Shown in pieces: positions 35,401 through 46,450 of a DNA stretch of 64,000 nt. Both the position numbers and the translations under genes were made by a program. The notes under the pieces are model-generated. The model was not told where the DNA came from and ran no database searches. It was given only the letters and a program-made list of their open reading frames with translations. How positions within the stretch are numbered: position 1 is the first letter of the stretch; the number at the start of each line of letters is the position of its first letter. Source of the stretch: Fremontodendron californicum (lineage: Eukaryota; Streptophyta; Magnoliopsida; Malvales; Malvaceae). The stretch is taken from positions 3,234,001 through 3,298,000 of the forward strand of contig JAULJL010000039.1 in the NCBI GenBank assembly GCA_030761205.1, in the 5' to 3' direction.

Positions 35401-38400
35401 AATGAACCAATAACTCTTCCACCTTCAGGATAAATCTCCATTTTGTACCTCATAAAAAGAGTTAAAGAACTAACAAGTTCATTTGTTGATCCTCATAAAA
35501 AGAGTTAAAGAACTAACAAGTTCATTTGTTGATCATTATCCTGATGATTTGACATGATAAAAGGCAATAAGTGAAATGAAATAATCTTGTTTTCACAGAA
35601 GCTGCAGAATCGAGCACAAAGATCTGGTTTAACATAGAAATCTTGTTAACATTGTTAGTAGCTCTTGATTTGAGAACAGTGGGAGACTTCTGTATCTTGC
35701 TCATTATTTCACCTGGATAAATATGTTACTAATAAATAATAGAATGTCCATCGCTTGTCAAGGTAGGATTATCGAATGCAAATTGTGCAAAAAGGAAACG
35801 GATTTATATATGAAATTTGGATTTATGATTATACATAATATCAGGAATATATACAAAGAAAGCATATTTTAGCAGTCACTATAATTTAAGAATGTTCTTT
35901 TTTTTCTTTTTCTTTTTTAAAGTATGTTTGAATTAGAAAAATAATGGGAACAACTTTATATTGTTGAACAATATTTGATTCTACTAATAAACTTGTAGTA
36001 ACAAATTTTTATTGCTTAGGGCAAGGTGGTTGAGGTGCAAACTAAGCATGGGTATTGTTCAGTTCTGCCTACGTTTTATGTTATTTTATTTTATTTTTAC
36101 TCTTTTCTATAGAACTAGAAGTATTATGTGTCTCTTGTGTTTTATATTTTTATGTGTATTTCCTCTTCAATTTGAAGATGCTGCAGTTAAACATCTAAGT
36201 TAAATCTTTATAAAAGTAATTGTTTTTAGTTTTTATAACTATTCTTGCTTTAGATGTCCTTAAAAGTTGAATATACTGTTAATATAACGATTTTCGTTAA
36301 ACAGATGTAAACACAAATATGAAATATGTTTGTGACAGTTATTGGAATATCATTTCAGGTACATTCTCATTGTCTAGGAGTGCATCCTACTAGAATGGCA
36401 TTGCCTCTTGAAATGGCAGAGGAACCTGTTTATGTGAATGCTAAGCAATACCATGGTATTCTGAGACGAAGGCAGTCACGTGCAAAGGCTGAGCTGGAAA
36501 ATAAACTGATCAAAGTTCGAAAGGTAATTTTTTTTGTCTGAATATAAGCATGGACATATGATTAATCAATTCATTAGTGTATTGCATCATATTTGAGTTG
36601 CTTAGTACTGTAGTTCAGTTGTAGATTCTATCTATGTTGTTTCAACTCTTCATCTTTCTTGAAGTACTCGCGTTCGAAGCCTGATATAATATGGGGATAT
36701 GATCCTCCAAAAATCATTCAAATACATGAAAATCTTGAAAAAAATTGAATATATTTATGTCCGACACTCACACCCGAGCTCGAGTAACATATTTAGATTT
36801 CAAATAGTAAGAATCTTGGCATTTGCAATTGCACAATTGCACTTCTAAGGCAGTCCGTTACAATCTCAACCAAGTTCCTATTGCATCGGATAAACGAATT
36901 AATGCGGTAGTCTGGTGGCTTGGAATTTTACTTGGTATTTTTTGTTCCTTATCCAGACTAAAACCATAAATAGTAGGAAAATGGAAAAACCAAGCAATTT
37001 GAATCTTGTGATAAGCAAGAAAATGTTCCAAATCTTTACAATTCAAATACATGCTTTAGCCATTGATGGAAATAAGGGTAATATAATTGACTGACCAACA
37101 ATACTGAAATCTATCAGCATGGTACTTAAAAGGAATGATGAAAACATTAGGCTTTTATTAATAATAGTTTGAAAGTGATAAAGTACTATTATTTGTCAAA
37201 GTTACAAAAGTTTCTTTGTATAATAATTCTTGAGACTTCCAAGAGATTTTGAAGTCTTGAGCACCTATGTTACTTGGACTCAATTGTGAGTGTCGGATAT
37301 GGGTATGTATTCGATATGGGTATGTTCAATTTTTTTCTAAGTTTTTCCTTGTATTTGGAGGATCTTTGGAGGAATATATTCCCATACCCATGTTCGGATA
37401 TGTGTTGGACACGCGTGTCGGATACGGATACTTCAAGAAAAATAAAAAGTTTGAGCAACATAGTTGAGCACTACATACCTGCATCACAAAGAGTGGTAGA
37501 GTATGCTATCTTGAAGACAGATTTCAATGTCAAAGGCAAGATATAGGCAGATCTATGAACAGAGGGGTGCTTAAAAATATACTGTTAGGAGCAGGGGAGG
37601 AATTTTGAGAGCATAGTAATATTCTTGGTTTTTGCCTAGTATCATGTTCAAGCTTTTATTGAAGCTGGTGCACTGATAATTTATTAAAAGCCTTCGAATA
37701 AAGTGTCAAAAGTTTCTTTTCACTTGTTCAACTAAGTTTTAAGTTTTCTTGAATGAGATGAATAATGATGCCAATATCCATCCTAAAGGATGATAGTTTC
37801 TTTGATATTACAAAGAGGGAAAAAATTTATGCATCTTTTCTTACAAGTTTACATGATAGTTTGTACAGAGCCTTTCTGAGATTTCCCCCCCTTCAGTATA
37901 TGATCTGTGATGCTGAAATGCTTCCTAAATGATAATGACAAGTTTATTTTCATTATTATCCTTTTCTCGTTTCGGTATAATCTTATGTTATTCGGATTCG
38001 GATGTGTCGGACATTCGGGTGTGTCGAACATGGGTATGTTCAATTTTTTTCAAGATTTTCATGTATTTGGAGGGTCTTTGGAGGATTATATCCTTATATT
38101 CATGTTCGGATATGCGTCGGATATTTCAAGAAAAATGAAGAATCGGAGTAACATAGGTATAATCCTATTCAAGATGTGCAAAAATTTCATGATAGATTAT
38201 TTGGTTGGTAAGATTTTTTATTAGGAGTCCAATTGTTTGAGACCAATTATGTTGTCGTAGAGTTTATTGTTTCATACTTTGCCTCAGTGCTGCCTCTCCG
38301 ATGACTGCTTGAAAGCTGTAGATTCTACCTAGCATCTAGTAAATGACAATTTTATCAGCAAGGAAAGAATCATTTTTGAGTGATGGGGGTAAGCTTATCA

Positions 38401-39338
38401 GCCTTTTGATTACACCGTCAGCCAAATTATGACAACCATGTAGGAATTACAAGTATGGCTATTCAGAACTTGTTATCTCTATTGTTGAGTTCGGTTGGAT
38501 TAAATTTTGTGTATGCTGCACATGTTACTCGGACTTGGGTATGTCGGATACGGGTATGTTTAATTTTTTTTAAGTTTTTTCATGTATTTGGAGGGTCTTT
38601 TGAGGGTCATATCTCTATACTCATGTCCGAATATGTGTCGGATATGGGTGTCGGATACGGGTACTTCAAGAAAAATGAAGAGTCGGAGCAACATAGGCTG
38701 CACCCGTTTTCTTGCTTTTATGTTTACATCTCTAGGACAGTTATAAATCGTGTTTACTCTTTTCATTTCATACCATGTTTAGGGTGGAAAGGAATGCAAG
38801 ATTGTATTCTATTAGTTGTTTCCTCAATAATTTGTATTCCATCTGCATTTACATGTTCTACACGTTATCTGGTGTTCATGTTTTCCAGCCCTATCTTCAC
38901 GAGTCTCGACATTTACATGCTATGAAAAGAGCAAGAGGATGTGGAGGCCGTTTCTTAAACACGAAAAAGCTCGACGACAGCGATGCTTCTAATGCCACGC
39001 CTGACAAAGGCAGTGAGACTAGTTCCGATCTTTCATTACAATATCCCCGCAACTCATCGAGTGGCAGATCAATTGCCAGTCACATTTCCCAGAATGTTGC
39101 CAATTCATCTGTTGTTGGTCATCGAGAAGTAACAGAATCTGAACGACAGGGAACAAATATGCAGCAGGCATTCTCCGACAGCAATGCCAATGGCTGCTAT
39201 CGGCGCCGCCAAGGTTTTCGTTTCTCTACGTCTCGTTCACTGTCAGATAAAATGATGGAAGAAGGAGACTGTCCAAGGCAGCAGCATGAGAGAATTGTGA
39301 GAAATGGGGTGCATAACAGGGCCGTGACAATCAAATGA
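32432..39338 (+). CDS. NF-YA: Nuclear transcription factor Y subunit A
   Basis: Coding exons: 32432-32702, 33858-33973, 34477-34548, 36359-36523 and 38889-39338 (stop TGA 39336-39338). All introns are GT-AG and phases fit, giving 357 aa. NF-YA joins NF-YB/NF-YC in the nucleus and reads the CCAAT box. The subunit-interaction helix is at residues about 174-203 (EEPVYVNAKQYHGILRRRQS then RAKAELENKL). A short linker leads to the DNA-binding part at about 207-234 (RKPYLHESRHLHAMKRARG then CGGRFLNTKK). All the conserved His, Arg and Gly residues are present. Residues about 100-155 carry the family's LQHAIPIMPPTMGEYV and YPYAYPYYGG segments. The C-terminal 120 residues are Ser- and Arg-rich and poorly conserved. 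The start ATG is the first in the exon after the long 5'UTR intron. Introns hold at least nine MITEs. The exact paralogue is not assigned. Confidence 0.93.
33067..33251. mobile_element. hAT-like MITE in NF-YA intron 2
   Basis: Starts cagggcggatccaagg and ends ttttggcttcgtccccg, inverted ends. A perfect 8-bp target duplication, tttggaat, lies at 33059-33066 and 33252-33259. Length 185 bp. Confidence 0.88.
34179..34317 (+). mobile_element. CTATGTT hAT-like MITE, copy 1 (NF-YA intron 3)
   Basis: Ends ctatgttgctca...gagtccgagtaacatag. Flanks ctctgact and ctttgacc match at 6 of 8 positions. This is the shortest copy (139 bp), missing part of the right half. Orientation: the ttcttgaagta-type arm (here ttgaagtattcgtgtccgac) comes first. 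Confidence 0.75.
35152..35335 (+). mobile_element. CTATGTT hAT-like MITE, copy 2 (NF-YA intron 4)
   Basis: A 184-bp element beginning ctatgttgctac and ending gagtccgagtaacatag. A perfect 8-bp target duplication, attgacac, lies at 35144-35151 and 35336-35343. Inside are inverted versions of tccgacac and gtcggata around an AT-rich centre. Confidence 0.93.
35448..35533. repeat. 43-bp perfect tandem duplication in NF-YA intron 4
   Basis: The unit starting cctcataaaaagagttaaag and ending ttcatttgttgat occurs at 35448-35490 and 35491-35533 without visible change, so it is a recent duplication. Confidence 0.93.
36632..36791 (+). mobile_element. CTATGTT hAT-like MITE, copy 3 (NF-YA intron 5)
   Basis: Begins ctatgttgtttcaactc and ends gctcgagtaacata, same orientation as copies 1 and 2. 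More diverged, and no clear target duplication remains. Confidence 0.75.
37265..37463 (-). mobile_element. CTATGTT hAT-like MITE, copy 4 (NF-YA intron 5)
   Basis: A 199-bp element from ctatgttacttggactc to gtttgagcaacatag. A perfect 8-bp target duplication, ttgagcac, lies at 37257-37264 and 37464-37471. It is in the opposite orientation to copies 1-3 (the tacttcaagaaaaat arm comes last). Confidence 0.93.
37983..38156 (-). mobile_element. CTATGTT hAT-like MITE, copy 5 (NF-YA intron 5)
   Basis: A 174-bp element from ttatgttattcggattc to aatcggagtaacatag. A perfect 8-bp target duplication, gtataatc, lies at 37975-37982 and 38157-38164. Same orientation as copy 4. Confidence 0.92.
38522..38696 (-). 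mobile_element. CTATGTT hAT-like MITE, copy 6 (NF-YA intron 5)
   Basis: From atgttactcggacttggg to gagtcggagcaacatag. The flanks gctgcac(a) before and gctgcacc after match at 7 of 8 positions; the first element base may be lost. Same orientation as copies 4 and 5. It ends about 190 bp before the last NF-YA exon. Confidence 0.88.
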
Positions 39339-39813
39339 ACCTTCCTTCCTGTGGGGTAAAGTGTCTCTCTGGCATTGCTTTTTGAAGTGAAAATGTTATT
39401 TCTTACTATTAGTATTTTGTATGTATCCTGGAGTTCTATATTATGAGCCCCCACTGTTTCACCCACTCCATGCTTTCCTGGCTTCTTGTCGATGAAGATG
39501 GGAAAAGCTACTTCCACGAAACTCAACTCAAAAACATTGAGTTGAAGTCCAGGTCTCATCATAGTTCTAAACCGCAACCCGGTTGCGGGATTTCGTCGTT
39601 GATGCGATATCGCGGTTGTGGGTGTCACAGCGGACTTGAATTTGGTAGTGTTGTCTCAATTTTTATTACGTCGCGATTGTTATACTTACTCCCCCTAGAA
39701 GCTCCTCGGAGTCCTCAACCTGTGTCGTAGATCGTGGCATGATAGCGTTCGGGACACCCCCAGGGGTCTGGTTTGTTGATATCGGGAGCCTAGATTAATG
39801 TTATACATGTTGA

Positions 39814-39834
39814 CGGGCAAATAATTCTTGGCTT
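39814..39834 (+). promoter_or_regulatory. miR169-like target site in NF-YA 3'UTR
   Basis: The site contains ggcaaataattcttggct. Against the complement of plant miR169 it pairs fully at microRNA positions 2-8 and 10-11, has a G:U pair at position 9, and has mismatches near positions 12, 14 and the ends. miR169 control of NF-YA transcripts through the 3'UTR is established in plants. The location, 476 nt after the stop, and the gene family both support the call. Confidence 0.85.
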
Positions 39835-39964
39835 GGCTTTGTTTATGTGCTAATTGAGGTGAGAGTTGAAGAAGGGAAATGCAACTTTGTAATTGGCAGT
39901 TTGAGTTTCCTATTTAACCTTTTTTCTTTTAATAATGTATAAAATGTAACGGTAGCATGTATGG

Positions 39965-39970
39965 AATAAA
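39965..39970 (+). terminator. NF-YA polyadenylation signal
   Basis: aataaa, preceded by T-rich and tgta-containing sequence, downstream of the miR169-like site. This is the best candidate for the near-upstream element of the 3' end. Confidence 0.55.
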
Positions 39971-39990
39971 TCTGAAGTCAAAGCAGACTA

Positions 39991-40962
39991 CCCTACTTTG
40001 CCCCTTTTCTTCTCTTCACTTCCTTTTAATTTTCCATTAACTATTATTGGAGGGTGGTAATATATATATTAATTATTCAAATTAAAAGAAATTTTGAGTA
40101 TTAATTTAGATGGTATGTATGTTGGATCGATTTTTGCGAGATTTAAGCATGTAATGTATTTTAGATAAGGTTAGGAGATAGATTTTTGTGGATTGAGGAG
40201 ATTTAACTTTTAAGCATGTAATATTTTTTTCAAGTAGGTTAAATAAATAGGCTTGGAGATTAAGGGTAGGTTAGAAATTTAAAAAATATAAAGAAATCTA
40301 GTCTTGGTTATTTTTTTTGTTATATAGTCTTGGTTATTGAAACAAAACAAAAAAAGAAAAATTGCATGTCTACCTGACAGCTGACAGTTGATTCTCCACA
40401 CTTTAAGTTAAAAATATCCTTAATTTAATATCTAAACCCCAATATTTGTTCTATCACTTGAGGGAAATGTTAACATCAATTAAAGTGATATGTCTAAAAT
40501 AAATTTATTATCTTTTCTCAAATTAAATGAGAATAAAATAATATTTTAATTAACTTTGATCAGTACTTATCACCAGTTGTGAACGGGATCCTTAATTTAA
40601 ATAAAGGAATTTTTTTCTTTGATATGGATTGGGGTAGATTCTTTTCATAAATATCTATTCAAATTTGATTCAGTCCGAAATATAAATCTCAAATTTTGTT
40701 TAAGTCTGCTCATATTTATAAATGGATAATCCAAATCTGTTTAGATCTGTTCAAATTTTTTTATTATTTATTTCTTTTCTAGTTTTTTTTTTCTTTTATT
40801 AAATTCTAAAACATGGATAACTTAACATATTTTTAAATGTTTACACTATAATATTATATATATATATATTTTATATGATACAAGTTACATAATATATATA
40901 TATATATATATATAAATAATATAGTACATAAATGAAAAATGAGTCGGAATGGGCTTAGACTT

Positions 40963-41000
<38 letters not shown>

Positions 41001-41874
41001 TATAGTACATAAATGAAAAATGATCGAAATGGGCTTAGACTTTGATTGTTGGAACTAAGACCCGATTCATTTTCTAAACAGGTCTTATTTTTGCTCAAGC
41101 CCATATTTCAATCCTAATATTTTTATCCAAACCCTCTCACGTATAGACTTTCAAGTTTGGGCAAATAGCTCAAATCTTTAACAAGTCTATGTACTACTCC
41201 ATGTTTCTTTTTATTTGTTATTTTGCAACTTTCTTGATTTTTTTTTTTTTTTGAAAGTCATAATTTTAATGTATTTTAAATTAAAATTTATTTTTTTTAA
41301 AATAATAGTTTATAATTTTTAAATTAAAAAATGAAAATGAATATAAAATAATAAATAAATAAAAAGTCAAGTATTAAAAAGTATAGACAAAAAATAAGAT
41401 GAAAAGAATATTAAAATATGAATTTGTTTTTGATATACTGCTAGTGAAATTTTTTAATTTTATAAACGGGGTTAAGAGAGTACCACATACCAACTTCTTT
41501 GTTAATTAATTTTTTAATATACCCTAAGGAATATGTACCTTGTTAATCCTACTTGTGAAGTTTAAAAATCTATTTCAATTTTCAAGTTCGATTCAATTCG
41601 AGTCAAGCCTATCGAATTGGATGAGTAACCGAATCCGTAAACAAATCTACTTGAGATTAGTTGCAAGGTTGGAATTCGATCCTCAGACACTTGCAATTCT
41701 CCTTCTCTTATTCCTAAGTTTCGCCTTTCTTTATACGAGAAATTTTTTTCTTTCAACTCACCAAAAATTATCAATTTTTAATAGTACAACACATCAAATA
41801 TATAGTTCTCTCAAATTTTTTTTTTGTTTGTTTTATGCAGAAAAACTAAAAATGGTCTTTTATATTTTTTTCAG
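39991..41874. other. Intergenic, AT-rich, with AT microsatellites
   Basis: No gene supported. It contains (AT)n tracts near 40855-40870, 40893-40914 and 40966-40995. A small open frame at 41540-41878 has no recognisable motif and overlaps the start of a MITE. Confidence 0.5.
40891..41046. repeat. Tandem duplication of about 80 bp with (AT)n
   Basis: An (AT)n tract followed by aaataatatagtacataaat and gggcttagactttgat occurs twice in a row, differing mainly in the number of AT units. Confidence 0.85.
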
Positions 41875-42414
41875 TTAAAGTACTTAAATAGTATTTGTAC
41901 TATAGTCAAAAGTGCATTTTAGTCCTTATATTATAGAAGTGAGTAATTTAATCTTTGTGCAAAGAAGTAAAATTGGTAACAGTGTTAATGAAAAACCGTC
42001 TAAATGCTGACATGAACATGTGAAACTGACAGAAAAGATAACTTGAAAAAAAAAATTGATGACGTGTCACATTTTTTTACGTAAGCGGAATTTAGAAAAA
42101 ACATAGTTTTTTTTTACCCAAATCCCTTTCTTACCCGTAAAAACATGTCATCATTTTTTTTCAAAATCATCTATTCTGTCAGTTTCTAAATTTCAGTTGA
42201 GCAAAAAAATTTAATACGTCATCATTTTTTTTTAAGTTATCTATTTTGTCAGTTTCACATGTTCACGTCAGTATTTAGACGATTTTTCATTTACAATGTT
42301 ATCAATTTTATTTTTTTCACCAATTTTAAACTTACAAAAATTAAATTACTCACTTCTAAAACTAAAATACACTTTTAACTATAATACAAAATTTTTTTTA
42401 AATACTTTAACCAG
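41875..42414. mobile_element. 540-bp foldback MITE, Mutator-like
   Basis: Long inverted arms: the left has ttaaagtacttaaatag, agtgcattttagtcc and cgtctaaatgctgacatg, mirrored on the right by actaaaatacactttt and aaatactttaacc. Flanks ttttttcag (41866-41874) and tttcttcag (42415-42423) match at 8 of 9 positions. No coding sequence. The 9-bp duplication and long arms suggest a Mutator-like MITE. Confidence 0.78.
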
Positions 42415-42423
42415 TTTCTTCAG

Positions 42424-43018
42424 TTCAATAAACCAAAAAGAAACTGAAAGAAAGGGGGAAAAAACCAAAGTTGAAAAGCCAAAAACTTCCAATACTTGAA
42501 AAATGCCCTAAGAAACCACAAATCAATTAGCAGAAAAAGTCTCATCTCTGTCTCTGAACCTGGCAGATCTGCATGTTATGGTGTTGGAGGGGATGGGACC
42601 TCTACCTACAGAAACTGAAACAAAGGCCAAAGGGGCCCATCCCAACACCAACTTGCTCTCTCTCTCGTCTCATTTCTGGTCCCCAATCTGCAAAAGTTTG
42701 GTAGAGATATTCATTAAAGTTTCAAACCTATAGATTGCACTATTCACACTGAAAGAAATAAGCTTCCCCACTACAGCCACCACCCCACTCTTCTTTGTCA
42801 CATATGTGGAGAAACACTAACCTTACAAAATGAAACCCATTTTTTATTTCTTTTTTCTAATGAGAAAAAGCAAAGAAATAAAATATGGGTATTTTTTTTC
42901 TTAGCCCCACCAAAGATTTAAATAGCAACACAATCAGATATTACGATCATTATTTTACGATTTTAATTTTTTTCGTCATCGATAATCATCATTAATATTT
43001 ATCGTAATTGATCGCGAC
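42424..43018. other. Intergenic, nothing assignable
   Basis: Somewhat more even base composition around 42540-42800 than elsewhere, but no open frame, splice structure or RNA gene that I can support. Confidence 0.45.
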
Positions 43019-43450
43019 CAATGTTTAAAAAATCGAATCGAAAATCGAACCAGCGAGACCTTCGATTATCAATTCAATCAATCCAACCGGTTTGATCGAT
43101 TGAACCTGCCCGTTGTATTGAACAAATAATTTTAATATTAAATAAGTATTAAATATAATAAATATTTAATAAAAATATGTATTTGACTAAATAGTATGAC
43201 TTTTAATATAGATTCAAAGGGTTAAAGGTTCGAATCTCTTCAAATATAATAAATTTATAAAAAAAATAAGTGTAAAACCGATTTTTCGGTTTTTTTCTGT
43301 TTTTACCGATTTTTTATTGGTTCAACCGATTTTTTATAGGTTGAAATAATTGGCTGTTCAATGTTATGCACCGGATCGGACAAATCACTGATTTTCGATT
43401 CAATCGATCTAATCGATCAATTCGATCTAACTTTTTTAATAATAATCACG
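43019..43450. mobile_element. hAT-like MITE with tRNA-like segment, copy 3
   Basis: Begins caatgtttaaaaaatcga, with aaccggtttgatcgattg and accgattttttattgg arms. The B-box-like ggttcgaatc is at about 43227. The right end is decayed, so the boundary is approximate and no target duplication is clear. Confidence 0.65.
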
Positions 43451-43556
43451 ATAATATTTATTTATCCGTAACTATAATAAATATGACGCGAACGTGTTCA
43501 CAATTGCAATTTAAATTTATGAACCGCACTACAAGAGCAAAGCAGAAAAAATATTG

Positions 43557-43658
43557 CCAACAAGCTCTTGGCTGAGTGGCTAAGAGTCTTGGGGGCATGA
43601 AGTCTTGGGTTCAAACCCAAGCAACCCCTCCCCTTACCCAATTATCAAAAAAAAAAAA
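43557..43658 (+). mobile_element. Short tRNA-derived SINE
   Basis: A 102-bp insertion with an A-box-like tggctgagtggctaagag (about 43568) and a B-box gggttcaaaccc (about 43608), ending in a run of 12 A. It is flanked by a perfect 15-bp duplication, gcagaaaaaatattg, at 43542-43556 and 43659-43673, the mark of LINE-type integration. The boxes resemble a Leu/Ser-type tRNA, but the cloverleaf does not close, so it is not a working tRNA. Confidence 0.9.
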
Positions 43659-43726
43659 GCAGAAAAAATATTGTCTGACTAGTGTCAAGGGACAAGGACC
43701 ATGTGCCTAGTTGTTGACCTCTAACA

Positions 43727-44225
43727 GGGAAAATTAAAAAAGGGGCGGGGGCGGATATTGCCTTATCTACCTCCACCCCACTCTTGCATGGATGTTGGAA
43801 ACATCCACATCCATGGATGTCGGTTACATCCATAACCGCTCCACGGTGCTCCACTCCGCTACACCCCAATTTATATTAATTATTTTTAACTTAATATTGT
43901 AAACATTATATTATAATTTATTCATAAACATAATTTTAGTATATAAAAATCTTTAATATAATATATATAATACATATATACTAAAATTATAGATATAAAA
44001 TATTAGTATATATATGATTTTAGTATATATATCTAATATATATTAAAAATATAAGAAAAAATATAAAATATTTTAAAGGATAAAATAGTAATTTCAAAAG
44101 TCGGGACGGAGTGGAGCAAGCATTTACCAAAACCGCTCCGCTCCACCCCGCTCTAAAAAAAAACCTCTCCATTCGGAACGGATCGGTGCAAAATTCATCG
44201 GTCGGATCGGATTTTACCATCCCTA
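43727..44225. mobile_element. TAGGGATGGCAA hAT-like MITE, copy B
   Basis: Same build as copy A (ggggcgggggcgga arm, AT-rich middle, end ttttaccatcccta). The left terminus is eroded (cagggaaaattaaaa) and the target duplication is not visible. Confidence 0.75.
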
Positions 44226-44784
44226 GTTTCAGGGCCCAAAAGCATGCCTTTGCCAGCTATTCACTTTTAGTACCTTTCCTGGAATTTTCCACAGGGTCCT
44301 TTTGCCTAATTCATTGTCTGGTGGGTTCACAACTGAAAACTGCTTTAACGGTCATCACTTCTTATTCCAAGAATATCCATCTCCCCTGAAAAAGATTAAA
44401 AACAAAGCTCATTGGCTCTTCCCCTCCCTCCTTGCTAAATGAAGGAAAATAAAAAAGATTCAAATGCCTAAAATTGTACTAATATAGGAGCAACTATTAA
44501 GATCCTTTCAAAAGAACCCATTCCCTCTTTGAAAAATCTTTGTCCTGGTTTTATTATGCCTTTAACTTTAGTTGATTGTTTCATTGTGCTCTCACTTTAG
44601 TTGACAAGTAGCTCCCCGTAATCTCTAATTGAAAAAAGAAAAAAAAGATTAGGAATATTCTATAGTAAAGTAGATTTTCATGGTTTTTCAAATAAACCAA
44701 AAGATGTAAATCCAAATCATTGTTTGGATAACTAACATTTTGCTCTCAATTTGCAATTCGAACCACTACTATTGAACATTAACG
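44226..44784. other. Intergenic, nothing assignable
   Basis: Noncoding sequence between MITEs. I see no gene or repeat structure worth naming. Confidence 0.45.
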
Positions 44785-45186
44785 AGTTAATATGTAAATT
44801 GATATTCGAATTATATATTTTTTAATGATTTGGTATCTACAAAAAATTCACAATTTGATACTTAAATTTTATTTTCGTTAAGCAAGTTAACCTGATGGAT
44901 AAACGTCATTACATAAAATGCTATTGTTGCTTAGTTGATCAATATTAAGTCACCACATGTCACGTCAATATCATGTCAACATTTAAAAAAAATATTTAAA
45001 TTGACACGTGACAACTTAGTATTGATTAATCATGTCATGTCAACATTTTATGTAATGATATTAGTTCATTGGGATAATTTTCTGACAGAATACAAGTTTA
45101 AATATTTAATTGTGATTTTTTTTTCTTTAAGTACCAAATCGTTAAAGATGTATAATTCAAAACTTAATGTACATATTAACCCAACA
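44785..45186. mobile_element. Foldback MITE with ~50-bp arms
   Basis: The left arm gttaatatgtaaattg with tgatttggta at 44785-44835 is mirrored by taccaaatcg with aatgtacatattaac at 45132-45180. The middle contains inverted tcaatattaagt and actta-type segments. Target duplication not resolved. Confidence 0.6.
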
Positions 45187-45309
45187 TTAACATGTCATTT
45201 AGCAAGACAACTTGAGGCTATTACAGGTCCTTGTTTCATTCTCATGTCTAACCTTATTCCATTATAACTCTTGATAATATCATAATCAACCATCACCTTT
45301 TCTTATTCT

Positions 45310-45779
45310 TAGGGATGGCAAAACCCGATCCGACCGATGGATTTCGAACCGATCCGATCCGAATGGAGAGGTTTTCTTTTTTTGAACAATGGAGGCGGGG
45401 CGGGACGGGGCGGTTTTTTTTGTCTGAAAGGCGGGGATGGAGCAGTTGTGGTAATTGCCTGCTCCGCACCGCCCCGCCCCGAATAGTGAAATTACAATTT
45501 TACCCTTACATATTTAGCTTTTAAATGAATAATAAAATAATATAATTAAACTTATTATTTTTATGTTTATATTTAATTTATTTTTAAAATGCTTTATTAT
45601 TTGAAAAAAATAAAAATAATTAATAAATATCAAATGGGGCGGAGCGGGGCGGGACGGTTATGGATGTAACCGACATCCATAGAGGTGGTAGTGGTATTGA
45701 AATTTCAACATCCATGGCGGAGCGGGGCGGGGGCGGATACTGCAAAATCCGCCCCCGCCCCGCTCCATTGCCATCCCTA
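45310..45779. mobile_element. TAGGGATGGCAA hAT-like MITE, copy C
   Basis: A 470-bp element from tagggatggcaaaaccc to ccattgccatcccta. A perfect 8-bp target duplication, cttattct, lies at 45302-45309 and 45780-45787. It is in the opposite orientation to copies A and B. The open frame at 45315-45524 is MITE sequence. Confidence 0.93.
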
Positions 45780-45886
45780 CTTATTCTATACCATCACCTG
45801 TTAACTTGACAAACATGATGCTTTCTTTTGGCAAATAAAAAGTCCTTTTTCTTTAAAAAAAAAAAAAAAAAACCACGATAAATAAG

Positions 45887-46067
45887 CTATGTTATCCAGA
45901 GTCGGGTAAATTTCAAATACGAATATGTATCTGATACAATATGCTCAATTTTTAAAAAAAATTTCATATATTTAGAAGATCATATCTCATACCCATATCC
46001 AAATATATGTTGGATACAAGTATCGAATGCGGATACTTAAAAAATGAAAAAATCCGAATAACATAAA
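45887..46067 (-). mobile_element. CTATGTT hAT-like MITE, copy 7
   Basis: Diverged copy from ctatgttatccagagtc to aaatccgaataacata. taaataag lies before (45879-45886) and at 46068-46075, an 8-bp duplication with one or two extra bases at the right end. It lies about 380 bp beyond the guanylate kinase stop codon. Confidence 0.78.
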
Positions 46068-46450
46068 TAAATAAGTTAATGAGCTCACTTGACCAAGACA
46101 AGATCTATGGCCTAAGACAAAGATCAATTGTACGTTACATGAATGGTGTGTTCAAGATTGATCCTAACAAAAGACTACCGATAAAACATAAACCCAAAAT
46201 AAGGAACTTACTAATTGACACAACCCTTGATTAGTATGACAAAACATAACTCTACCATCGTATAAAAGCCTTTCGATTGCCGCACAAATGATGAATTCTC
46301 TCTCATTGCCCATATGTGGGAATAGTAACAATTCAGATACTACATTTTGGTTCTTCGAAAAGCAAAGAATTGAGTTAAAAAAAGAAAATCCAACTCATGC
46401 AATGATCTTAGAAGACAAGTAGAGCTTTATCATAGTTAGGATTGCAGTGG

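Larger units (their letters stand above)
39339..39990 (+). other. NF-YA: NF-YA 3'UTR
   Basis: Runs from the stop codon to about 20 bp past the aataaa signal at 39965. It includes the miR169-like site at 39814. The stretch 39560-39680 (ccgcaacccggttgcggg, cgatatcgcggttgtggg) differs in composition and may be a small repeat insertion in the UTR. A 95-codon frame at 39443-39730 lies wholly in this UTR and is not called. Confidence 0.65.

Noticed and set aside
39443..39730. 95-codon + strand frame after NF-YA, with an overlapping - strand frame at 39197-39628
   Set aside because: The first lies in the NF-YA 3'UTR and the second is antisense to the last NF-YA exon. Neither has a family motif.
41540..41878. 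112-codon hydrophobic frame
   Set aside because: AT-rich sequence rich in Phe/Leu by composition, with no motif and no splice context. It overlaps a MITE boundary.
43557..43640. tRNA gene
   Set aside because: A and B boxes are present, but the acceptor stem and cloverleaf do not close, and the 15-bp duplication plus poly-A show a SINE.
45315..45524. Frame with KPDPTDGFRTDPIRMERF, and the similar one at 44020-44220
   Set aside because: Both are translations of the TAGGGATGGCAA MITE.
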